Assembly (NCBI GenBank): GCA_000320605.2
Contig: KB445793.1
Span: forward strand, 152,911 to 216,910
Length of the DNA stretch: 64,000 nucleotides
Origin: Gelatoporia subvermispora B
Taxonomy: Eukaryota > Basidiomycota > Agaricomycetes > Polyporales > Gelatoporiaceae
Reading direction: 5' to 3'
Shown piece after piece: positions 12,134 through 23,681 of the stretch (position 1 is the stretch's first letter; each line of letters starts with the position of its first letter). Both the position numbers and the translations under genes were made by a program. Under the pieces are notes generated by a model. That model was not told the DNA's origin. It saw only the letters and a list, made by a program, of their open reading frames with translations, and ran no database searches.

Positions 12134-12626
12134 GTCTAGATCGTCTACGGATACTTTGAAGCTAAGGAGATGCGAGCGTCGCGTTCAGGTCGAGCCTGTG
12201 AGAGGTGTGGTCCAGGAGTGCGGTCGGTCCTAGGACGGTATATATAGGGGATCACGCAAGAAGGTACGGAAGCACCCGCAATAACAATCCTGAGCTTCTG
12301 GTGCCAATTCAGGAGCCTCGATTAGACCCTTCCGTGCATAAAGGGGCCAGGTGACGGCTCTGCCGCCGCAGTCGCCTGAACATCTGACTGCCTCCCGCCA
12401 CCGTTCCGCCACATCCTGCCACTTACAGTGACACGCTCACAATCACGTGAATTACGAGCAATTGTAAGGTGCTACATCCAACTCGACTTATGGCAAGCGA
12501 GACAAATCATGACATTCGGATTGCGCTATGGTACAGGGACATATGATTACATGACATCAAGAAAGCATTAGGAGATGGTGCGGGCAGGTAATGGATGGCC
12601 TGTTCTTCCTCCTGATGCTCAGCGCT
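12134..12626. other. Intergenic, no gene seen
   Basis: Upstream region of the Cys-motif protein and downstream region of the NTF2-like gene. A TATA-like string (gtatatatagg) lies at about 12239-12249. No coding signal was recognised. Confidence 0.4.
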
Positions 12627-13247
12627 TCAGTTACCGGAAGCGGTCGGCGGCACGATCGGGTTAGCCTGCTCCAGAGCGACCTCGTTCAGCACAAAGACCC
12701 TGCGAGGGTCAAAGTCGCCGCCCTTTCCGATCGTGGTGGGACGCTTGATCGACTGGTCCTGCTGAATGCTGCACCAGGTTGTCAGTGATCTAGGTTACAT
12801 ATTAAGCTCGCTTCATAGACTTACACAAGGTTGAGCGAAGAGTTCAGGGCGCTGGTCTGCCGAGCACCAAAAACAAAGAATCTGCCAGGGACTTCGGCAG
12901 TGTAGAAAAGGCCAACAGTGCCGGACTAGTTACCGAGTCAGTGTTGGTGACTGTATATTCAGAACTCGCGAGATACGAACATCGTTCGACCCATCCTGGT
13001 TCTTCGGTACCTCAACTGCACCGTTGAAAGTGAGCTGAACCTTCGCCTCGATGGGGTTCTCGCCCAGAAGGCGCTGCTTGTATTGGTCTCGCGAGACGTG
13101 ATTGCCGTTCACAGTGATCTTGGCGTTCTCTGCGACGAAGTTGTTGAACGCCGAGTCAAAGTCAGACTGGCTCGTCGCGTTCCAGATGGACTGGAGGTGC
13201 TGCTCGGCCCAGTTGGTGAGGTTAGGGAGGACGATGTTGGCGGTCAT
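12627..13247 (-). CDS. NTF2-like/SnoaL-like small protein
   Basis: Exons are 13247-12966, 12925-12825 and 12768-12627, giving 174 residues with all phases consistent. The start ATG 13247 (MTANIVLPNLTNWAEQHL) lies about 80 bases downstream of a TATA string. The pattern is that of a cone-shaped alpha+beta NTF2 fold: an N-terminal helix pair (WAEQHLQSIWNATSQSDFDS), AENAKITVNGNHVSRDQYK, a strand-rich middle, GTVGLFYTAEVPGRFFVFGA, and a variable tail with IKRPTTIGKGGDFDPRRVF. I recall close relatives of unknown function as common in Agaricomycetes. The first intron would be only 40 nt with a GTTCTG donor, which is atypical, but frame and homology on both sides support it. Enzymatic or transport function cannot be inferred. 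Confidence 0.75.
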
Positions 13248-13327
13248 TGTGGGTTGAGGTGCAGTATTGGTTGAGTAGAGTTGCGATATGGTGAGGTGTT
13301 GTGCTTTGAAGGCGACTGCGTGTCCCC

Positions 13328-13334
13328 TTATATA
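13328..13334 (-). promoter_or_regulatory. TATA-like box of the NTF2-like gene
   Basis: On the minus strand this reads TATATAAGGGG, 81-87 bases upstream of the ATG at 13247. Spacing and orientation fit a fungal core promoter. Confidence 0.5.
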
Positions 13335-16300
13335 CGCTGCAGAACTAAAACGCTGTGCACGTAAACTGGAGCACAAGACGCTCGAGACTGGGGTCCGGGA
13401 GCTGAGTCGGATCATTACTACGAGTCGGTGGATTGGACCGAAGGCGGGCTCTTGAGAAACACGTAAGGAAAATGCCACCCGAGTCTTAAGACCTCACGGG
13501 GGTTGTCGCCCGCGGCGACATTAGAGAGCTAGACAGCGTTAAGCCTTCTGAAAAGAGAAATAGGCGCGACTTGGAAACGGCAAGCTGACAGCAGCAGTCG
13601 CGCAAGTACACTGCATTACGCACAAGCACGGCGTCAGTGCATAAATGATAGATCAAGCACAGCGGGCTAGCTCACCAAACGGAATGGACTCCGCTGAGAA
13701 ACGCGCGTATTATCTCCGTTCATCCCCCCTGCCGCATAGAGTGGTCAAATGCCGACAATAGCGACTGTTCCATCCTGTATTCCCTACCAACAAGGGATGC
13801 CGCAGCGCGTCAATACAGGTACCCCTGACCATGGACTCACAGGCGCCTACCCAGAATGCCGACCAACTCGGACAAGATACAACCCAACACAGCCTCGTCC
13901 TTCCTCCATACGGAGGACGGTCCTGTCCTCCTGAGCGCCCGGGATCATCTGTGCGGCGCTGAAACAAGCTTTTGGCAGCGCGCAAGTTCCATTGGACATT
14001 GGAAAACGCTACCACACTTTGACATAACACCTGAGCGCACGTGATGTGGGGTATGGGGAATGATGACGAGCTCCGTCAAAGATGCGTGATCCGGCTTGGA
14101 ATGACGAAAGATGTGCAAAGCATTTCATGGACACCATGTGCCAATGTAGTCGGCGATATTGACCAAGTTCAGGACAGCCCTACTTAAAAGTGCTGCAAAC
14201 GGGGCGCCGTGCATCTAGAGAGGTCCCTTGAGCGCAGGAGTCTGACCATCGGTTACACGAGGACTCCACTTGCTGGACTACGCCGGCGGTTAACGTGGTG
14301 AACGTGCCAAGTAGAAAGACGCGGAAAAGCACTCCGCTCACTCCAACTCCGCGACAGCGGTCTCCGAACATAGCGTAGCGGCGTAGGCGGAGTATCTTCT
14401 CATCTTGCGCGGAGAATCGGGCGCAGCAGGCCTAGATCCATACAGGCGACATCTAGAGGACCTCTAGCATTCAGTCTCGCTGCCGTGTTGGCGCGCAGGA
14501 GTGTGGTGGATGCTTCTAGAGGTAGGACGAATCAATGCGTGAGATAGCACTGGCGAGGCCATTGTTTCTCCCTCGTGCAGGAGACTCGCCTCCTCCGGGC
14601 GCGACGCCGGCGCGACTAAGAAGTAGCAGAAGGTGCAGGGTCACTATGTACTGTCACATCGCGGGCGGGCGTAACTGGGCGTCTTTGAACGGAGCCGGGA
14701 GCTATAGGGGGAGAGAAGTTCTTCCGAAGTTTCCAGCGTGGCCCAGATTGGAAGTCGTCCTAGTTCGCCGATCGAGGGCGCATCTATGAGATGTCGGTGG
14801 GATGTACTATACCTGACACCGCGGATGGATCACGAAAGGTGTGGAATGTACTTGGAAGATGGACCATGTGGGGGAATTTGCGGCTTAAATCCGCGTCTGC
14901 GCCTTGTCATGTTGTGTATCTCCATGTTTTCGCCGGACACAGGGATATGGTCTCAGCCTAGCGATGTTTATCCTTACCACGGCATTCATATGTAGCCTCC
15001 ATTTACTCGACGACATAGTAAGTAGCCCGCATTCATCCCCAAAAGGGAGTCAAGGGACTTCGTTGAGCAGCTGACATTTCAATACGACACGAGGTGAAAG
15101 CTGTTCATGTTTCATAGTCAGTTCAATTCAACTTTGAGTTTGACACAGGATACGCGAGGCTCACAATCAGAAATCGCATTGCAACGGGGAGCCAGGTTTA
15201 TCCGAGATGGCTTGGCAGGATACCGACCGCAAAGTCACGGTTGACACGCAGATTGGGATGGGCTCGCGGAACCCGTCACAGACTGCAGTTCCACCATTTT
15301 GGGGGCCGACAATCGGGTGTTTGTAATGGCAGCCCTGCATTCGCGTCCAGATCTTGGGGTTCAATTGCGGTTTCCGAGACCGGTCTCACGGATGGTACGT
15401 GCTCAATGCATCGCAACGCCTGCTCACGGTCGTCGAAGCCGCCGTCGATGCAATTCCTGTGTGAGTAACTTGACTGAGGTCGGCGGTAATATAGCGAGAA
15501 GAGCTGACAGTTACATCATTCATTTGGTGAGTTTGATGGTATTCTAAGTCGGCTCCTGTCTGGACGGCAGAATTCGCGTTACATAGGCGTTGTGGTGTGA
15601 GCATTTCTCAACCCGTCAACCTGAAGGCGTACTTCTGTGCAGAAGGGAGACGGTATGAGAGAGCACATGTCGACGTGAGCATATGAACGCTGACACTGCT
15701 TGTGTCTGATCATGGGGGTCCCTGCGGCAGCGGCTGGTATATCTTCTTATCATCCTCGAGATGATCATGTACAAGTGACTCACCAGGAGCTCAATGTCGA
15801 CTGGTCATGTTACACAACGCATGTAGACCATCGAAGTCGCCTGCTCGTGATGTTGTAAAATCTCGGCGAGACGAGAAAGCGGGTGAAACTGCGAAGATCT
15901 TTTTGTCCAAAGAGGACAAAGGATCTTGTGCAGATTGGTACAGATATTTGACCAATCGGTGAAGCCTTGCATGAATGCAGGGTTATTCACGAAGAGAAGA
16001 GCGCTTGGGACTTCGCGGCGTACACGTTCCATGGGCACGCCGTTGGCTTGTGATGCACGAGGCTTGCCAGAAAAATGGAACCACACTGTACTCTCCGAGG
16101 TCTCTAGTCTGGTGCCTTCCTCTTTCTTATGTTGAGGACGCTGGATTTTGTCCGAGAATAGAGTCGAGCCAAAAATACGCACCCAGAGCCTCAAGTTGGG
16201 ATCTGGACGGTCAAGTAAGAAAGAGAGCAGTAATCACCAACGTCGATGCAACAGAAAAGTCATAAACTGGATTCAAGACGCATATAGTCACAAACTGTCG

Positions 16301-16372
16301 AATGTGAGACAGTGTGTCTGGATGGTGCAGGAGGGACAGCGTAAGTTGTGTGCAAATTGTTGAACTCGGCAA
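13335..16372. other. Gene-poor stretch with a few splice-like patterns
   Basis: About 3 kb with no gene I can name. On the plus strand around 15440-15590 two blocks look like short introns (donors GTGAGT near 15461 and 15528, acceptors CAG at about 15510 and 15572). However, the joined frames meet stops and resemble no family I know. A minus-strand frame at 16194-15805 is open for 129 codons without a recognised motif. This may hold decayed genes. Confidence 0.3.
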
Positions 16373-16374
16373 TA

Positions 16375-17230
16375 CAGTGATATACGGGCCGGTGGGACAC
16401 TACCGGCCAGTGGGACAGATGCCCCTCCTGCCTTCCACACGTCCTTCCATCATCAACTATGCCTGTATAATTCAAACAAAACCCATTGGCCATACGAATG
16501 CGATTTTTGGATTTTTTTTCTTGTGTAGAACCTTCGCAGTGGACCGATTTCGTGGGAAAACCGGGATAGCCAAATTTGGCTGAGAGCTGTTATGGGCTGC
16601 AGAACATCTTTCACTTCGGATCTTCCTTCAATTTTGGGATATACTGCTAGACCAAGACCATGTACTTTGTATGGCATAAATTTTTTGAGGTCAGGAGCGG
16701 TGGAAATGTCACATGAATATTTTCGCATTAATCGCAGCCAGGCGGCCCTATCACGCATGTCACCACCTTTGTCACGGTCACATGTGTCCCACCAGGAGCC
16801 GATTCGAGAGATACTCCAACAGTACACAACGCTAATCTCTCAAAAACGGCACAAATTACGTATAGACTTTTACCGTCCATTATTCCAAGTCATTTTGTAG
16901 AGAATTTTCAGAATAGAGGAGACATGTAAGAAATAATTTCAGAGACGAGCTACCGGCGGTTATTTCGTCTTATCTAGCCGCAGCACCTTATATAGTAAAT
17001 AGTCGCATGATGTGACGCTGTCCCACCGGCCGGTTTTAGGCCGATAACGCAAATTGCAACTGATGGGCCTTGCAGTCATGCTTGCTCACGAGTGATATGC
17101 TCAAAGTGGTCTAGAAATAAAGCTCAAGACCTGTAGTTTACATCGGTGTATTGATCGTACGGAAAAATGTTTTCTTCGCATGTCAGGCAACGAGTAAGAT
17201 TTTGGTGTCCCACCGGCCCGTATATCACTG
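16375..17230. mobile_element. 856-bp non-autonomous DNA transposon (MITE), TA target duplication
   Basis: The ends are perfect 26-bp terminal inverted repeats: left 16375-16400 reads CAGTGATATACGGGCCGGTG and onward to GGGACAC, and right 17205-17230 is its exact reverse complement. Both ends are flanked by TA (16373-16374 and 17231-17232), the target duplication of the Tc1/mariner/pogo superfamily. A second inverted pair of 16 bp (16402-16417 and 17019-17034, one mismatch) shares the GTGGGACA core of the ends and may be a subterminal transposase-binding site. The interior is AT-richer, and its longest frame (minus 16827-16453) lacks an ATG start and a DDE signature, so it probably relies on a transposase elsewhere. 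The identical ends suggest recent movement. Confidence 0.88.
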
Positions 17231-17426
17231 TAAAGACCATGATTCCCGGCTTTAACGCGTATTTAACTCCGTTAAGCAGACGCTTACTAGCTTTTGAAGC
17301 TCCGAAAACTAAATATTCTCACGATTAGATTCGCGTTCATTGCGGCCTGAACGCGAGCGCGTCTGCCGAGCTCAGCGCGTTCTCCGTCGACCACTTTGTC
17401 TCATCCTCTTGAACCTCCTTATCAAT

Positions 17427-18948
17427 ATGCCTCCGCTAGCGCAGTTGCAACAAGATGGACTATGCCTTCAATATCCCGAGAACCTCCCATTGCACGCTAC
17501 CCTCTCGCAGGAGATGGCCTTGAGCATGCTCTTACGCGCGACCCAACTAGCGCAGCATACACCATTTGTCTGGCGGTACATTGACAAACCAGCGGGTGAG
17601 TCGGAGCTGTATGTCGTGTGGGAATTCTGTAGAGTCTCGCGTTGCTGATGATATCGCTTTGCGGCGGTTGACTGTGGATGTTTGGATCATGCCACGGATG
17701 GCAGACGGCCAACTTTTCTTGATCTTCGCAATGCCTAGCGCTCCCTTCCCGGCGGATGGAATCAGATATCAGGACCAAGAGCAAAGATACGTGCTGCCTG
17801 CGGCGAGCGGACGAGTGCGTACAATAGTTCCCCACAAACAGGGCCTTATTGATGTGGCGCGCAGGAACTTGAGGTTCTTGAGGTCAGACACGGCTTCATC
17901 CCTGGCTCTCCAGACCCCGCTGCATATCGTGCGCGGAGGCGCTATCGCCTGTCGAAAGGCGGACACCCACAGCTAGTCCTGATACACTACTCCCGTGGTC
18001 AAGCAATCCGTGAGCCCATCCCCCTGACGTCTAGCATGCTGAGGTTGACTAATCCTGCGACAGCCATCATCCCTGCTATGAACACGCCCGTCCGCTCTTA
18101 CCCCCTGATGCCACACGATGAACCTCCGGTGTTCGTCATGGGCCCGAAAATGGGACAAAAGGCATACCCCAATGCCGGTGGCGCAGGGCCCATTCCCATC
18201 CCACCACAGGATCGTCAACCACCAATGCAGCCTCCTATCGGCATGGGAGGTGGAATGGGACCTGGCGCGGGAGCAACACCGCAAGCATTGCTCGCTGCAC
18301 AGAATCACAACATGGAGGCGCTGGAGAGGAGAAGCAGGGAACGAAGCGGGAGCATGGGCACGGTGAGTAGCTAAAATGCGTTGGTTCAAACCTAGACGTC
18401 CTAACACTGTTATGGCATCGCAGAGACAACCTCAAACGCGTGTGATAGAAGAGGAGGACGACGCAGGTATGTGGCGGGTGAAGGTCATCCTGGGGTTTCG
18501 CTCATAGCAGTTTCAGATGAAACGGACCTGATTTCCACCCGTTCCCTCGCACTGGCGCGCTACAGGCGGAATCATGAGTTCATGAACGAAGTCTTCATGT
18601 ACGCTGCATTTGGTGCGTGGTTTGCGAGACGTAATAGACATAGTGGACCCTGAGTCTGATCGTCCTCATGACAGGCAAGCAACATCCTCTCCCCGAGAGA
18701 CCACCGCCGTATTCTATCTTCAAGCAATCAGATCTCGACGACAAAGTCGTACGTGCTTAGTTCTTCGCGCCCGTTGCTATCCATCTGATGATGTTTTCCA
18801 GGCGAAACTGACAGCAGAAGTGGAGGAGCTCAAAGCAAAGTCAGCTAGCCGAAGAGCTGCGCGCGAGACTGCGGAAGCAGTGGAGGCTGCAGACGTATCG
18901 ATGGAGTCATTAGGGACGACTCTGAGCGAAGACGTCCTTGCAACATGA
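17427..18948 (+). CDS. ssr4: SWI/SNF and RSC chromatin-remodelling subunit Ssr4
   Basis: Ssr4 is a fungal accessory subunit of SWI/SNF- and RSC-type remodelling complexes in the nucleus. Seven exons (17427-17595, 17705-17814, 17865-18362, 18424-18466, 18508-18612, 18675-18748, 18802-18948) join in phase to 381 residues. The conserved N-terminal domain is clear: ALSMLLRATQLAQHTPFVW, then YIDKPADGQLFLIF, FPADGIRYQDQEQRY, EVRHGFIPGSPDPAAYRARR, and RYRLSKGGHPQLVLIHYSRG. A Pro/Gly/Met-rich linker follows (PPIGMGGGMGPGAGA). The C-terminal part has ALARYRRNHEFMNEVFMYAAF, a PPPYSIFKQSDL segment, and a charged helical end likely to be a coiled coil. The gene begins about 190 bases downstream of the MITE, which therefore sits in its upstream region. 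It looks intact. Confidence 0.9.
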
Positions 18949-19385
18949 ATGCTTTTGTTGCGACTACCTGTATCTGTTGTATTTCTATCCTTAGGCTTGT
19001 CTCCGGTGCCAATGAGTTTCCTTGGGTCTATCATAACCTCGTTGGGGATGGCTGAGCAGCCTGTCTACCACTGCGCCAGAACGCTGAAATCGACCTCGTT
19101 GGCTTGCCAGTTGTTTCACCGCAGACCTTCTGAAGAAACCAGACTAGGCCGACTTAGCAAGAGTGCAAGTGTGCAGCATCACCAGGTCCTGATCAACCCT
19201 GACGGTGCCAGATCATTAAAATTGGGACTACAACTAGGAACATCTTTGATTCTGATTTCAGGCAATGAGTTGAGTCTGGGCCTCATCTCCCAGAGAGTAA
19301 CACAAGTCATCCAATTTCCTTTGGCATGTACAAAGATATCACAGAATCCACTGGGCGAGGTAACAACGGAACAAGCCGTCACATC
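18949..19385. other. Intergenic between convergent genes
   Basis: Shared 3' region of ssr4 and the aldo-keto reductase gene. No coding signal or repeat recognised. Confidence 0.5.
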
Positions 19386-20944
19386 TCAGACGACGCCCTT
19401 CCCCCAGTTCTCCGCGCCCTCACGTTCGCCCGCAGCCTCGACGTCGTCATAGGGGTAGTCATCGAAGATGTCGAACGGGATGCCCCACCCCTTGGACGGG
19501 TTGCCGACGCGGTGCGGAGGGTGCGACGTCGCGGCCGTCTCGAGCGTCTCAAACAAATCATCAGGGAGCGCGACGACTGCCATCACGCCCCACAGAAGGT
19601 CAGCGCTGCCCGCGAGTGACCCTCTTGCGGAGGTAGTACGTACCGTGGAGGTTCTCCTCGATGCGCGAGGGCGTGACGCTCTTGGGGAGGACGATCGTCC
19701 CGCGCTGAACGTGCCATGAGATGAGCACCTGCGCGGGCGTGATGCCCAGCTCGGATGCGATTGCCTTCACTTCGGGGACGTCGAGCGACTTCTGGACGTA
19801 GCCTGTGCCGCCGAGAGGGGAGTACGCCTCGAGCGGGATGCCGTTCTCCCTCGACCACTGAGCCGCGAAGCATAAGCGGGGGCTGGGGTGTCCTACTCGC
19901 ATGCTTACCTCCAGAAGGTCAGGCTGCGGGTTCCAGAAGTTGAGCTCGACCTGGTTGACTGCTGGCTTGATCTTGAGCGGGTTAGCGGTAAGGTTTTCCA
20001 GCCTTTATTGTCCGGGGTCAGAATCCCTCAGGGAATTTCTGACGCATGAGCGAACTTGCCTAGGGATGTTGAAGCTACGGTAAGGTTATCATCAGATATA
20101 TGTAGAACACCCGATCGCGGAAGGTCTCACTTGCTAACACCGATGTTGCGGACCTTCCCCTTCTCGACCATTTCTTCGAGTTTCTGCCATGTCGGGTACG
20201 GGTTCGCGGTGAGCTCCGGGTCGAACTGATTGGTGCCTTTCTTGAATGCAATCGGCCAGTGAACGAGGTACAAGTCGAGGTAGTCTGTCCCCAGCTTGCT
20301 GAGAGACTCGTCGAGGGCCGGCTCCACGTCCTCCGGTGCATGGAAGGTGTTCCACAGCTTGATGTGTTTGAGACAAACGGCTGCACGAAAATCCCGCAGC
20401 TGTACACACCTTCGAGGTGAGCCAGACCTCGCTCCTAGGGACGCCGCTATCTTTCAGAGCTTGCCCGACCTCCTCTTCGTTCTGTGCTTTGTGTCAGCAC
20501 CGCCTCAGTCATAGCTTTGGGACGTGGCGCACATAGTACACCCAAGCATCGTCAATGTGCCTGTACCCGGCCTTCAATGCGACTTTCACAGCGTTGCCAA
20601 CCTCGTTCCGGCCAGCCTGCCACACTCCTACATCAACACCACTCAATACACAGCCCACACCGCACAATATGCACACTACCAAGTGCAACCGATGGGATTT
20701 TGTCTCCCGACGCCAACGTGAAGTGCTCCGGCAGCGACGATAGGTTGCGGTGCATCCCCATGCGCGAGTTGCATGGGAGGCGGCTCGTGCGGACGACGAA
20801 GCGGACGGCGGTGAACATGGCGTACAGAGCGGCGGCGGCGGCGACTAGGGCGAAGAGCACGTTCTTGCGGCGGGTGGTGGGCTTTGTGGTGAGCTCGCCG
20901 TCGTCATCCCCGCTGGATAAGAGCTTGTACCGATACGAGGGCAT
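19386..20944 (-). CDS. Aldo-keto reductase with an N-terminal membrane anchor
   Basis: An NAD(P)H-dependent carbonyl reductase of the aldo-keto reductase superfamily. Eight exons (20944-20680, 20627-20533, 20481-20410, 20357-20131, 20074-20060, 20002-19909, 19857-19644, 19576-19386) join in phase to 390 residues. Catalytic residues are visible: Asp in YRHIDDAWVYY and the Tyr after it, Lys in LTSKLWNTF, and His in DLYLVHWP. NIGVSNFNIPRLENL, INQ-type AVNQVELNFW, EAYSPLGGTG and the cofactor-binding VLPKSVTPSRI follow. The reductase domain is preceded by about 65 extra residues: an acidic MPSYRYKLLSSGDDDGEL start, a basic TTRRK, then a hydrophobic run at residues 28-51. This suggests a type II membrane anchor. 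Internal Met 62 or 64 could instead start a soluble form. Exon 5 is only 15 nt, and its downstream intron has a GC-AG border. Confidence 0.9.
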
Positions 20945-23681
20945 GACGAAAGTCTGGGAACGCAATATTGTGCGCCCGCGCGCGGACTTGGTGTGGAGGC
21001 GCATCCCGTGTTGAGATAAGATAAGATCCTCTTTCGCAGGCTCGGGATCAGTTTCGCATCTCATCCGCTTCGCAGAACACCTCATCTCTGCTTGGCGTTT
21101 CGAAACATATTGCGAGGACATGTATGCATGCAATTATCGCAACCCCACAGAGTACATACAATTCGAGGGCCATACCCTCTCGCTATCCGACTACGGTGGA
21201 ATACGTCTCGAAGGTTCAAACGTTAATGATCACCAATACTTCCAGCATGGGTAATCGATGTTCCTCCATACGACGACCCGAGTACATGATCGGACGAAGT
21301 TAAGAAGTTGAGCAGTAGAGCTGGAGAGGGAGCTAAACCGAAGGTAAGGGAGTCAGATCGAGACAGTGAAGCTGGCTGTGTGATTGTGTGAGAAACTCAA
21401 GTGAGATATCTGAAGAACTTTCGAAGCCTCGTAGATTGATTTCAGAGCACACAGCGCACCGATACGTGCCGCAGACCCTTGTTGCATCGCACGCCCAAGG
21501 TGCTCCGTGTTTGACTTTGGGCTTTCCGCATTCGTGCGCCACCGCGATCTTTGTCACAGTGATGTGTTGATAGAACCGTCAATCATATTCTGAGGCTGAA
21601 CACAATCGTTAAACAGTGATCCGGTAATCCGTCCTGTAGGCTGCAGCTTGCGCTCTTCATCACCAGACAAATAATGTGATGATCATCCAAAGACCTGTGC
21701 ACTTGGTGCAATGTCGCAAAGGCGCTGGCATGGGGGCATCTTTCCGAAGTGGAGCAACTGTCCTCCGTGGGACCTTGTGCAGACATTGCTGAAAGGTCAG
21801 TGTGTGAAAACAGACACAGGGTGAAAGCTTGTTGACCAGGTGATCTGGACAGGCAGACGTAGTCGGTCTTATGGTGGAGATAGTCAAGTGAGGGCAATAC
21901 CGAGAAATGCCGGCCAAATATGCAACCCGGCACTAGACCATTCAAGGTACTCCACATCACGACAGCTTCGATGCTAGATCCCAGAGATGTTGCGCCATAG
22001 CATCCAGGGAACGCACTGGCAGTGCCATTTTCCTGGGCAGTTGAGATTCTGGGGCCACAAATCTGGTCAGATAAGCATGTCGCCGCCGGAGAATAATGAA
22101 GAGACGCCATTCATTACACGGCTGTCCGCGGCCCTCCGCTGCTCCGTGAACTCTACTTGAGAGCACAGTCTGACGTGACTCACCTCACATGGCGCCACAA
22201 ATAGTCAGATGCGGTTACTGTGCTGCACGTCTTGCGCTGTCCGCCCGACGAAGCTTACGGCATCTGCGCTTTCAAGACCAATTTTGGCCTCATCCCGTAC
22301 GCGCAGCGCCGGCGTAGGTTCGAAGAAGCCTCCGCCGTGTTCTCGTGCACGGATTGGATTCAGATCTGGTCTACTGTCCGGGGCGCCGCGGCGAATGACT
22401 AAGCACCAGTCGAGGCTTTGGAGAAGCCACACGGAATAGGACGGCAGGGCTGAGTCTAGCTCTGTAGGATGTGTGTGCCTGTTCCATCTGAAGGTACCGA
22501 GACAAAGGGAATATTTCTGTACCTGCTACTTGACCAGTGGCATTGACTGGCACAGCATGACAGCCTTGCTGGTTAATCAAGGCTGGGACGGTGGGCTACG
22601 ATCAAGAAGGGGCGACGGTGATATACGGACTCTAAGAGGGATTCTCGCCCTTGATATAGGTCGTCAGAAAGGACTGTTCTCTACCCTACGCGTCACGAAT
22701 TCATCTTGGCTGATCCTTGGTCGGAGGGAAGAGTGAACAGCGAACTGACAGAGAAGACCGGCTGTTCAGGCACTCGGTCTGCGCGATGCGACGTGCGCCG
22801 GTGGGCCTCCCGGACAGACACTGGAGAGACACGGTGCTTATGAGAACTTCGTCGGAAAATGAGATTTGATTGTGGCCAGAATTACAGTTGTTCCGTCAGC
22901 TGGAGTCAAAAACACAGCAAAAGACAAAAGGAAGCCAATGGGCGGCGTCGGTAGAAACGAACGCAGCGCCCCAGCGCCCGCGGCACGCGCCGGACGCGCC
23001 CACGCCGCCAACAACGTTCAAAATGCCGAATTCGACGTAACTTTCCCTCGAACACCTTCAGACGTCCTTCCCAGCATCCCGAATGCGCCAACGTGTTTCC
23101 AATGATATGCACCGTATAATCATGATCTGTTACCCTTCACACGGCCCTCTATTTTGCCCGAATTGCGAGAGTACTGCATACAGGTGTCCGCACCTACGAT
23201 ACGCCCATCTATCATAACTATCAAAGCAAATCCGACGATGACGGGAAGACATGCCGTATGACAGGCGCCGGCTGTGCACCGAGCGAACATTTGCGTTCTC
23301 TAGCGGGCGAGCTTTCCGATGCAATTGACCTGCCTTCCTCCGGTGCCGCCCCGGGTTGGCTACCGTAGCTAGCACCATCATAACCCGTGCAGACCGCAGG
23401 CGGCCAGCGTGAGTGCGACCCTAGCCGGACCCGAATATCAATATCCTGACCCGAGTCCGGACAACCTAGTCATCCGCCGTGCGTGTCACACTGCACGCGG
23501 ATCTGTATGTCGCGGGGCCAGGACGCGACAGGGTGATCGCGCCGCCGGAATCGTCATGTCGGGGCGATATAAGGACTGCGTCCCTGTTCGCTCTGACTGC
23601 CCACTCGCCCGCCCACTGCTATAACTATCACGCCTAACGGCGCACCTGCTGTGCCCGTGCTACTACACAGACTTCTGTACT
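20945..23681. other. Gene-poor stretch of about 2.7 kb
   Basis: No gene recognised. An ATG-initiated minus frame of 175 codons (22110-21583) and a minus frame at 22432-22205 have no recognisable motif or splice context. The last 250 bases, with a gatataaggac string near 23565, are the likely promoter of the transporter gene. Confidence 0.35.

Noticed and set aside
16453..16827. 124-codon minus-strand frame inside the MITE as a possible transposase
   Set aside because: No ATG start, no helix-turn-helix or DDE pattern, and the element is too short for an autonomous Tc1/mariner.
21250..21315. Sequence resembling part of 5S rRNA (acgacccgagtacatgatcggacgaagttaag)
   Set aside because: Only a short phrase matches and the surrounding bases do not give the 5S stems; no polymerase III box C or terminator in the right place.
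21583..22110. 175-codon ATG-initiated minus frame as a gene
   Set aside because: Ser/Cys/His-rich without any motif, splice context or promoter signal; length alone is not convincing in this base composition.
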